From the NCBI GenBank assembly GCA_937896275.1, contig CALBMW010000206.1, positions 1-5,329 on the forward strand: DNA of 5,329 nt, in the 5' to 3' direction. This stretch comes from an uncultured Myxococcales bacterium (GTDB lineage Bacteria > Myxococcota_A > Bradymonadia > UBA7976 > UBA1532). Below the pieces are notes generated by a model. That model saw only the letters and a list, made by a program, of their open reading frames with translations. It ran no database searches and was not told where the DNA came from. Each line of letters opens with the position of its first letter. Positions within the stretch are counted from its first letter, which is position 1. The position numbers and the translations under genes are program-made. Positions 1-5,329 of the stretch are shown here, piece after piece.

Positions 1-2433
1 CCGCCCCAGCTTCCCGTCGAAGTAGCCGAGGTAGTCCTGCTCACTGTTCGTGACGTCCCATGCGCCGGTGTTGGTCTGGCCGACCGGCCACACCTGCGGC
101 GCGAACAGCGGCTGGGCGTCCTGATCGGCGGCCGCCAGCGTCGTCAGGCCGGTCACGTCCAGGCCGAAGAGGTTGGCCCCGCCCCGACCCACGCCGCCCG
201 CCAGCACGGTGCGAAAGGTCAGCGCGTCGGCCTCGGCCGGGCAGTCGCGCCGCCCCGCGCCGAGGCTGCGGCAGGCGGCGATGTCGGCGACCGTCAGCGG
301 CCCATCCACCGCGTAGGCGCCCCGCGACACACGCTGCCACGTCGTGCGCGGCATGAAGTTGACCACCTCGTGCCCATCGACCGCGCGGAAGAAGTGAACC
401 AGTCCGTCGGCCGCCCCGGTGGCGATCACCGTGGGCCGCGCCGCGTGGTCCGCCTGGAAGCGCTGGTAGCTCGCGCTGCGCACGCCCAGCCGAGGGGCCT
501 GGATGGCCACCACGTCGCCCTCGAGCAGCTCGGCCATGCTGCGGTGCCGGCGCGTGCCGTCCTCGTTGAAGCTCTCCTCGCCCGAAAAACCGTCCAGCGT
601 GTCGATCGCCAGCTTGAAGGGATCGCCCAGCGCGGGGTCACCGGGGGCGGCCGCGTCGAGCAGGCTGCGCAGCACCCCCTCGTTGACGGCGCCCGCCCGC
701 CCGTCGGCGTGGATGGCGCCGGTCTGCGCGCTCAGCACCGTCAGGTTCTCGCCGTTCTGCACGCTCTTCGAGACCGCCTTGCGCGCCACCTGGCGCGCGG
801 CGAGGTCATCGGACACCGGCGTGCGGGCCTTCTCGACCAGCAGCGACACCCCGTTCACGTCGCCGCACGCGTAGTCCAGGATGTCGACCTCGCCGTACTT
901 GCCCGTGTCGGCCGACCCTGGCACCCGCGAGTAGGTGGTCAGCCGCCACTGCCGCACGTCCCGGTTGCCCAGGTCGTCGCCCTTGCCCGGCGTCACCACC
1001 ACGGGGCGCGACCGCGACTGCAGCCCCTGCAGCGCCGCGTTGCTCACGCGCCGCAGGGCCGTCCGCAGCTCCTCGCGGTCGGTCGCCAGGAAGAAGCCCG
1101 GCTCGTCCTCGTTGAGGCCCATCCCCGGCGAGCCCAGCTCGGCGATGGCCCGCGCGTTGTCCTGCCCCGCCCCGTCCACGTTGAAGCCGATCACGAAGAG
1201 CGGGATGTCGCGCTCCTGGAAGAGCTGCGCGGCGTACTCCTCGGGCGACGCGTAGGGATAGCCCTTCGGGTAGATGCACACGCGACCGCCGTTGCGGACC
1301 ACGCACCGCGCCCCCTGCACGCCGCAGTTGACGTCCAGGTTGCACGGCTGCCCGCCGTAGTACTCGGTCGGCGCGCCGTCGGTGATCAACACCGCGACCC
1401 GCTTGCGGCACAGGTAGCCGCGATCGCTGTCCTTCTCTTCGTCGTAGTAGCTCACCAGGTCGTGCAGCAGCGGCGCGATGGGCGTGAAGCCGTGCGGCAC
1501 CATGGCCCGCACCTTCTCGAGCACGTAGGTGTTGTGCTGCTCCACGTCGTCGGCCGACTCGCCGATGGCCCGATCCCTGGCCTCGTTGCCGCCCACGGTG
1601 ACGAGCCCCTTGTTGCCGCGCACGAGGGGGCCGAAGGGGGCCTCCTCGTTGCGCGCGCCGGCGTTGGGACGCGTGATCCCACGCGCCGAGTTGCCCGACA
1701 TGTTCACGGTGCCGGTGCCCACGCCGTTGGCGATCACCAGCGGCACCTGCAGCGTGTCGTCGCGCTCGTCGTGGGCAAAGGAGTAGTGCCCGGTCGCGTC
1801 GACCTCGGCCCGAGGCTCGGTGTCGAAGGTCATCAGACCGAACTTGATGCGCTGAAGCTCCTGCTGAACGATGCCGTCGGCCCGCAACGCCGCAGACCCC
1901 GAGGCGGCGTCCGAGGCCCGCCCGTCGACGCCGTGATCCGCGCCACAGGGCGCCCAGGTCACGCACCGGGCGCCGTTGGACGTCTCGCAGCACATGGGCC
2001 GGAAGTGCGGAAAGTTGCGATCCGCGCCGAGGCTGTAGCCATCGTTGGGGTGCTGCGGGTTCTGTCCGCCCCGAAAGGCGGCGTCGTGCTCGATGCACCA
2101 ATGCGGGACCACGTTGCCGCCTGCGTCCTTGAGCGGCGTGGGCGATCCGGCGATGACCTCCTTGGCGATGTTGATGCGGCTCTGCTGGTAGCCCTTGTTG
2201 AGCTCCGGCTGCGTGGCGTCCGGCCCGGAGCAGATCGGGAAGCGATCCGCCTGGTTGTCGAAGGACTCGCGCAGCTCCATCGAGCCCGACGTGTCCACCA
2301 GCAACATGATCTCGGGCTTCACCCGGCCCTGGGCCACCGCGGCCCCCGGCAGCGCGAGGCCGACCGTCCCGGCGGCGGCCAGGGCGATCAGCAGCCTGTC
2401 GCGTGAGCGTCCGACACAACGGCGACTGTTCAT
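1..2433 (-). CDS. pilY1: PilY1/PilC-type pilus tip adhesin with VWA domain, 3' end missing (partial)
   Basis: 811 codons are visible from the ATG at 2433; the frame is open at the left edge, so the C-terminus is missing. Residues 1-34 are a Sec signal peptide: basic start, hydrophobic core LLIALAAAGTVGLALPG, and an AVA/Q cleavage site. Residues 41 to about 467 form a VWA domain: MIDAS loop DTSGS at 47-51, a GFTPIAPLL loop with Thr317, and ITDG with Asp352, so all metal-site elements are present. It ends with FVIGFNVDG (413-421) and FFLATDREELRTAL. Eleven cysteines lie between residues 68 and 386. The beta-propeller (PF05567-type) starts after about residue 480, with VIATGAADGLVHFFRAVDG (669-687) and GRGGANLFGLDVTG, both hallmarks of PilY1. 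The propeller calcium loop known from Pseudomonas would lie beyond the edge. The protein is a surface adhesin at the pilus tip that counters retraction; in Pseudomonas the VWA domain also serves surface sensing. It is last of the visible operon, 14 bases after pilX. Confidence 0.93.
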   Translation of the reverse strand, partial: MNSRRCVGRSRDRLLIALAAAGTVGLALPGAAVAQGRVKPEIMLLVDTSGSMELRESFDNQADRFPICSGPDATQPELNKGYQQSRINIAKEVIAGSPTPLKDAGGNVVPHWCIEHDAAFRGGQNPQHPNDGYSLGADRNFPHFRPMCCETSNGARCVTWAPCGADHGVDGRASDAASGSAALRADGIVQQELQRIKFGLMTFDTEPRAEVDATGHYSFAHDERDDTLQVPLVIANGVGTGTVNMSGNSARGITRPNAGARNEEAPFGPLVRGNKGLVTVGGNEARDRAIGESADDVEQHNTYVLEKVRAMVPHGFTPIAPLLHDLVSYYDEEKDSDRGYLCRKRVAVLITDGAPTEYYGGQPCNLDVNCGVQGARCVVRNGGRVCIYPKGYPYASPEEYAAQLFQERDIPLFVIGFNVDGAGQDNARAIAELGSPGMGLNEDEPGFFLATDREELRTALRRVSNAALQGLQSRSRPVVVTPGKGDDLGNRDVRQWRLTTYSRVPGSADTGKYGEVDILDYACGDVNGVSLLVEKARTPVSDDLAARQVARKAVSKSVQNGENLTVLSAQTGAIHADGRAGAVNEGVLRSLLDAAAPGDPALGDPFKLAIDTLDGFSGEESFNEDGTRRHRSMAELLEGDVVAIQAPRLGVRSASYQRFQADHAARPTVIATGAADGLVHFFRAVDGHEVVNFMPRTTWQRVSRGAYAVDGPLTVADIAACRSLGAGRRDCPAEADALTFRTVLAGGVGRGGANLFGLDVTGLTTLAAADQDAQPLFAPQVWPVGQTNTGAWDVTNSEQDYLGYFDGKLGR

Positions 2434-2437
2434 GGCG

Positions 2438-2447
2438 CTCTCTTCCC
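2438..2447 (-). promoter_or_regulatory. Shine-Dalgarno region of pilY1
   Basis: The 14-base gap between pilX and pilY1 begins with the purine-rich run GGGAAGAGAG, which ends four bases before the ATG at 2433. It supports this start, which also gives a complete signal peptide. This is the largest gap in the operon, so no separate promoter or terminator fits here. Confidence 0.55.
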
Positions 2448-3137
2448 TCACGGCTGCACGCAGAAGGCGGTCTGGAACGGTCCGAGCACGACGGCGGCCT
2501 TGAGGCTGTGCTCGGCGAAGGTGTCGGCGGCGGCCCGGCGCGCGTCAGCGCCGGCCGGATCGAGCTGCACCTGGGTCGGCAGCGCCTGAGGCGCCACGAA
2601 GGAACGCGCGGTGAACTGCATGAGGCAGAAGACCTCGCCGTTGTTTCGGATGTCGAGCGGGTCATAGCCCGGCGCGACCGGCCCGGGCGAGAAGCCCTCG
2701 ACGCTCACGGTGTAGCTCAGCTGCATCCCATTGCTGCTGGCCAGCCCCAGCGGCGCCGGCCCCTGCGTGAGCACGTCGGGGCCCGGTATGTTGGCCTGCC
2801 CCACGACGTTGTCGTCCTGATCCCGGGCGATCACCTGGCCCGCGCTGTTCACCTCGATCGAGCCGCGCCGCCCCCCGAGCAGCGCCAACAGATCGGCGCC
2901 CCGCTGCTGCATGATCGTGACCGCGTGATAGAGCCCGATCTCGGCCAGGTAGCGCGCCTGCTTGTTCACCCGCAGGTTGCCCGAGCCGGCGATGTTCTGG
3001 GTGGTGGTGCGCATCGCGATCATGCCCAGCGCCAACATCGCGAACAGGATCAGGACCGCCAGCACGAGCGCGCTGCCCCGCTCGCCCGGCGCCCCGCGCC
3101 GTCCTGTCCGCGCAGCGCGTCGTTGGTCGTCGCGCAT
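2448..3137 (-). CDS. pilX: Type IV pilus minor pilin PilX (GspK-like, no Glu5)
   Basis: This encodes 229 residues; the ATG at 3137 lies two bases after the pilW stop. The basic leader of 21 residues ends in GERG, and the predicted mature protein starts SALVLAVLILFAMLALGMIA. Position +5 is leucine rather than the glutamate found in most pilins, which is usual for PilX and its type II secretion counterpart GspK. After the helix comes MRTTTQNIAGSGNLRVNKQA (residues 42-61), the recognisable PilX segment with a T-rich turn and an N-R-A pattern, then RYLAEIGLYHA, equivalent to the family's FQAAEAAL-type helix end. There are only two cysteines, C171 and C226, the latter four residues from the C-terminus, so a disulfide closing the C-terminal subdomain is likely. 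PilX is thought to cap the minor pilin complex and contact PilY1, whose gene follows directly. The PilX call is supported by both N-terminal motif and position. Confidence 0.9.
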   Translation of the reverse strand: MRDDQRRAARTGRRGAPGERGSALVLAVLILFAMLALGMIAMRTTTQNIAGSGNLRVNKQARYLAEIGLYHAVTIMQQRGADLLALLGGRRGSIEVNSAGQVIARDQDDNVVGQANIPGPDVLTQGPAPLGLASSNGMQLSYTVSVEGFSPGPVAPGYDPLDIRNNGEVFCLMQFTARSFVAPQALPTQVQLDPAGADARRAAADTFAEHSLKAAVVLGPFQTAFCVQP

Positions 3138-3139
3138 CG

Positions 3140-4324
3140 TCAGTTCCCCCGGTCCAGGTTGGGCGTCTCGACCCGCGCCACCAGCGTCGAGACCCGCGCG
3201 TAGCCTTCGATGCCCGGGTCGAGCTCGAACCAGACGCGATCCGCCGCCTTGCGCGCGTTGGCGTTGCCCAGGTTCAGCGCCACCAGCAGCGCCTCGTCCT
3301 CGCGCGGCGTCCGGGTCGCCAGCAACACCGCCAGCTCGCGCACGCGCTCCGGCCGGGCGTTCATCGCCGCCGCCTCCGTGGCGGCCCCGGGCCAGTTGCC
3401 CTTGTCGTCTTGGGGCGTCAGGTCATAGGGCACCTGCGGAGCGGCGCCGGCCGTGTCCGCGCGCGTGTCGTAGGTAGCCCACACCTGCAGATCGACCGCG
3501 TACTCGGCGATCACCAGATCGTCGAGCGCGTTGTTCCGGTTGCGCGCGTCGAGCACCTGGCGGTGCAGATCGGTCTTGGTGTTGGTGTCGTCGGCGGCAT
3601 CGGCCTGCAGCCCGTAGCGCACCACCTCGACCGGGTTGACGAGGCACCCGCCCGCGTCGCACACGCCCGTCGGCAAGCAGGTGCTCCGGTCGAGCGTGAT
3701 CTGCGGGGAGCCGCCGTTGTAGGCCACCGCCGTGATCACGGCGAGGTCCTTCTCGTCGCTGCCCAGCGCGTGGATGCGCACGTACTGCCCCTCGCGCCAG
3801 GTGCCGTCGAAGCGAGCCTGCAGGTCGAGGGACGCGCGCGCCTCGGTGGTGAGCTGCCGCGCCGATGGGAGCACCTCGATCACGGTGCCGCTCACCCGCC
3901 GCGTGCCCAGCGGCACCGATCCCGACGCGTCGACCAGCATGGTGAGCCGGTCGGGGCGGATGAGGTTCGGCGCTCCCCCCAGGATCCCCGGCACCTGGCC
4001 GCCCACCAGGTTGTCGTCGAGCTGGAGACCGTTGATGTTCCGCACCGCCGCGCAGAGGCCAGGATCGCGGCGCGCCGCGTCGGTCGAGTTGGAGACCGCC
4101 ATCCGCCCGGCGTTGCGCAGATCGGTCTTGAGGTACTCGAGGGCGAAGCGCATGCCCTCCTGCATCTGCACCACCTGCTCCTGGCGGTAGTACTGCTGCG
4201 AGTTCGAGATGAAGACGAAGTAGATGGCCAGCAGCACGACCGCCGACAGGAAGATGGCGATCAGCAGCTCGACCATGGTGAAGCCGGCCGCCACGCGCCG
4301 GCGGAGGGTTTGCCGTGCGCTCAT
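3140..4324 (-). CDS. pilW: Type IV pilus minor pilin PilW (prepilin)
   Basis: This encodes 394 residues starting at the ATG at 4324, which overlaps the pilV stop (ATGA) and follows a good Shine-Dalgarno (GGAGG, 8-base spacing). The leader is 14 residues, ending in Gly14. The mature protein begins FTMVELLIAIFLSAVV with Glu at +5, and the hydrophobic helix runs to about residue 40. The following MQEGMRFALEYLKTDLRNAG (residues 54-73) closely matches the conserved PilW segment after the helix, usually of the form MQ-x-x-x-RFAL-x-x-L-x-x-DLR-x-AG. The large globular domain has four cysteines: C91, then C216, C222 and C227 clustered around LPTGVCDAGGC. PilW is typically one of the largest minor pilins, as here. 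Its role is in the inner-membrane priming complex with PilV, PilX and FimU, linking to PilY1 at the pilus tip. A frame extending upstream to 4657 is an artefact, because it would run through pilV. Confidence 0.93.
   Translation of the reverse strand: MSARQTLRRRVAAGFTMVELLIAIFLSAVVLLAIYFVFISNSQQYYRQEQVVQMQEGMRFALEYLKTDLRNAGRMAVSNSTDAARRDPGLCAAVRNINGLQLDDNLVGGQVPGILGGAPNLIRPDRLTMLVDASGSVPLGTRRVSGTVIEVLPSARQLTTEARASLDLQARFDGTWREGQYVRIHALGSDEKDLAVITAVAYNGGSPQITLDRSTCLPTGVCDAGGCLVNPVEVVRYGLQADAADDTNTKTDLHRQVLDARNRNNALDDLVIAEYAVDLQVWATYDTRADTAGAAPQVPYDLTPQDDKGNWPGAATEAAAMNARPERVRELAVLLATRTPREDEALLVALNLGNANARKAADRVWFELDPGIEGYARVSTLVARVETPNLDRGN
3144..3150 (-). promoter_or_regulatory. Weak Shine-Dalgarno of pilX
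   Basis: GGGGGAA lies six bases before the ATG at 3137 and overlaps the end of pilW. It is only loosely SD-like. Reinitiation by ribosomes finishing pilW two bases upstream is probably as important. Confidence 0.4.
4321..4324 (-). other. ATGA start/stop overlap, pilV to pilW
   Basis: The TGA of pilV shares bases with the ATG of pilW. Together with the similar junction before pilV, this suggests that tip-complex subunits are made in fixed proportion from one transcript. Confidence 0.85.
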
Positions 4325-4905
4325 CGCGGGTGCCTCCGGATGGTGACCGGGATGCTCAGGCTCACGAAGCGGGAGACGTCGTCGACGAAGGCCGTGGCGC
4401 CGGCGCGCGTGCAGGCCGCCGTCACGGCGAGCGGGTTGAGCGGATCGCGCGGCCACACCACCCGAACCCGACCGTTGAGGATGCCGTTGTAGGCAGCCGT
4501 CAGCGGGTTGATCCAGTAGTGGACGCAGAAGCGCTGCCGCACCAGCCCGCTGCCGGTCGCGTCGTCGCCCTGGAAGGGCATCGCGTTCTGATCGACGGGC
4601 AGGCCGTCGCGCGGATCCCGCCCCAGGCCGCCCGGCACGTCGGTCAAGGTCCGCCACGCGCCCGCCCCCGCCGACAGCCGCGGCCCGGGCAGCGTGTTGC
4701 CGGTCCAGGTGTAGGCCTCGGCCCGCAGATCCTCGGCGAAGCGCTCCGCCAGGTTCAGCGCGGCGGCGTTCTCGCGCGCCGCGATGTGGCCCTGCATGGT
4801 CGAGATCTGCATCGAGAAGATGGCGGCGAAGCCGATCGCCGAGACGACGACCGCGATGAGGATCTCGATGATGGTGAAGCCGCCGTCGGCGGTCCGCGTG
4901 CTCAT
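4321..4905 (-). CDS. pilV: Type IV pilus minor pilin PilV (prepilin)
   Basis: This encodes a 194-residue class III prepilin. The start chosen is the ATG at 4905: it gives a nine-residue leader ending in GG, followed by FTIIEILIAVVVSAIGF. That is a textbook prepilin peptidase site, with cleavage after Gly9, Phe at mature +1 and Glu at +5. A longer frame reaches back to 5085, but it would put about 60 arginine/glycine-rich residues before the leader and run through the upstream gene. The hydrophobic helix covers roughly residues 10-36. The body has a single cysteine pair (C127, C165) and the segment RVRVVWPRD, like the central strand seen in PilV proteins. PilV is a minor pilin of the priming complex, inserted in the inner membrane and then incorporated at the pilus tip. 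It overlaps both neighbours by four bases (ATGA). Identification as a prepilin is firm; PilV rather than another minor pilin follows from motif style and gene order. Confidence 0.88.
   Translation of the reverse strand: MSTRTADGGFTIIEILIAVVVSAIGFAAIFSMQISTMQGHIAARENAAALNLAERFAEDLRAEAYTWTGNTLPGPRLSAGAGAWRTLTDVPGGLGRDPRDGLPVDQNAMPFQGDDATGSGLVRQRFCVHYWINPLTAAYNGILNGRVRVVWPRDPLNPLAVTAACTRAGATAFVDDVSRFVSLSIPVTIRRHPR
4333..4337 (-). promoter_or_regulatory. Shine-Dalgarno of pilW
   Basis: GGAGG lies eight bases upstream of the ATG at 4324, inside the last codons of pilV. This is the best ribosome binding site in the window and supports the short PilW start, which also gives the correct prepilin leader. 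Confidence 0.75.
4902..4905 (-). other. ATGA start/stop overlap, first gene to pilV
   Basis: The TGA of the upstream minor pilin gene shares bases with the ATG of pilV. The pilV start has only a weak G-rich run upstream (GGTGGTGGGA), so translation is probably coupled by termination and reinitiation. Confidence 0.8.
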
Positions 4906-5329
4906 TGTCCCACCACCATGCGAGCGTGACCGGCGAAGGTCACCTCCACCGCCCGGCCCGAGCCGATCAGCTCCCAGGCTGCCCCGGCGCGCTGGAAGCG
5001 TCGCACCTGCAGCCTCAAGCGCCCATCCACCGCGTTGACCTGCTGCGCCACGATGCGCCACATCGACCCGTCGGGCGCCGCGCACAGGCGCAGCACCTGG
5101 GTGCTGGCGTTCTGCTGGCCCGCGGCGAACCAGCCCGACAGGCCGATGCTGACGTCGGTCTTGCCGAAGTAGGTGTTGCTGGTGCTCGCGCCGAAGGGCA
5201 CGCTGAGCAGCAAGGCGAGGTTGGGCATCGCCGAGGCCGCGGTCAGGCAGCTGGGCCCCGTGCCCTCGTAGATCTCCATCAGGCCGAGCGGCGCGGCCCC
5301 GCTGAAGACTGGAAAGTTGATGATGTACG
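4902..5329 (-). CDS. Probable FimU/GspH/FimT-type minor pilin, 5' end missing (partial)
   Basis: The frame is open to the right edge, so the true start and any prepilin leader lie outside; 141 residues are visible. The ATG at 5279 is internal, because the frame continues upstream of it without a stop. The visible part looks like a globular pilin body: beta-prone segments such as QVLRLCAAPDG and RLRLQVRRFQ, ending in VEVTFAGHARMVVGQ. It has two cysteines, at visible residues 27 and 82, which could form a disulfide. The stop codon overlaps the pilV start by four bases (ATGA), so the two are probably translationally coupled. Minor-pilin operons commonly run fimU/fimT, pilV, pilW, pilX, pilY1, and this gene sits in the first slot. 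The role would be a component of the pilus-priming tip complex. The identification rests mostly on position, since the diagnostic N-terminal helix is not visible. Another small pilus-associated protein cannot be excluded. Confidence 0.55.
   Translation of the reverse strand, partial: YIINFPVFSGAAPLGLMEIYEGTGPSCLTAASAMPNLALLLSVPFGASTSNTYFGKTDVSIGLSGWFAAGQQNASTQVLRLCAAPDGSMWRIVAQQVNAVDGRLRLQVRRFQRAGAAWELIGSGRAVEVTFAGHARMVVGQ

Noticed and set aside
370..2406. A 678-codon open frame on the plus strand
   Set aside because: It lies antisense to pilY1. Its translation is rich in His, Arg, Val and Ala with no recognisable domain, as expected for the mirror of a GC-rich gene, while the minus-strand frame has a signal peptide, VWA motifs and propeller signatures.
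2434..2447. A possible promoter or terminator between pilX and pilY1
   Set aside because: Fourteen bases are too few, and no hairpin or promoter-like sequence is present. The gap is explained by a ribosome binding site.
806..2665. A 619-codon minus-strand open frame across the pilX/pilY1 junction
   Set aside because: It is a shifted frame of pilX and pilY1, rich in Arg, Gly and Ala. It would replace two genes with clear family motifs.
2403..3203. A 266-codon plus-strand open frame
   Set aside because: It is antisense to pilX and the start of pilY1, with low-complexity Arg/His-rich content and no recognisable domain.
3410..4492. A 360-codon plus-strand open frame
   Set aside because: It is antisense to pilW and the end of pilV. 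The His/Arg/Val-rich translation has no motif, whereas PilW on the other strand is unmistakable.
4325..4657. An N-terminal extension of PilW
   Set aside because: It would run through pilV in another frame and bury the prepilin leader behind about 110 Arg/Ala-rich residues. The ATG at 4324 has a good Shine-Dalgarno and gives a normal leader.
4315..4929. A 204-codon plus-strand open frame
   Set aside because: It is antisense to pilV, with a strongly Arg/Asp/Gly-biased translation and no family signal.

Overview
The window is one tightly packed minus-strand operon encoding the minor pilins and tip adhesin of a type IV pilus. In transcription order (right to left) it holds: the 3' part of a probable FimU/GspH/FimT-type minor pilin (cut by the right edge), pilV, pilW, pilX, and a large pilY1 whose 3' end is cut by the left edge. 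Two neighbouring pairs overlap through ATGA start/stop junctions. The other gaps are 2 and 14 bases. There is no intergenic stretch long enough for a promoter or terminator, and no RNA gene, mobile element, CRISPR array or repeat family is evident.

The DNA is strongly GC-rich (by eye about two thirds G+C or more), with G/C at nearly every third codon position. This composition produces long spurious open frames on the opposite strand and in shifted frames; they were rejected because the minus-strand frames carry prepilin motifs, a signal peptide and PilY1 signatures. Composition, gene order and the cysteine-rich, VWA-containing PilY1 would fit a high-GC Myxococcota/'deltaproteobacterial' genome, or a high-GC gammaproteobacterium. 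The organism is an inference and cannot be fixed from this window.

How the genes work together, from the known biology of the family: FimU, PilV, PilW and PilX are inner-membrane prepilins processed by the prepilin peptidase PilD. They form a priming complex that starts assembly of the main pilin and remains at the pilus tip. PilY1 is exported by its signal peptide and sits on that complex as adhesin, retraction antagonist and, in Pseudomonas, surface sensor. The visible PilY1 has a signal peptide, a much-expanded VWA domain with a complete set of MIDAS metal-site residues and two cysteine clusters, and the start of the C-terminal beta-propeller.

I see no wholly new system. The points worth a second look are the architecture of this PilY1 VWA domain, the cysteine pattern across the tip proteins, and the uncertain first gene.
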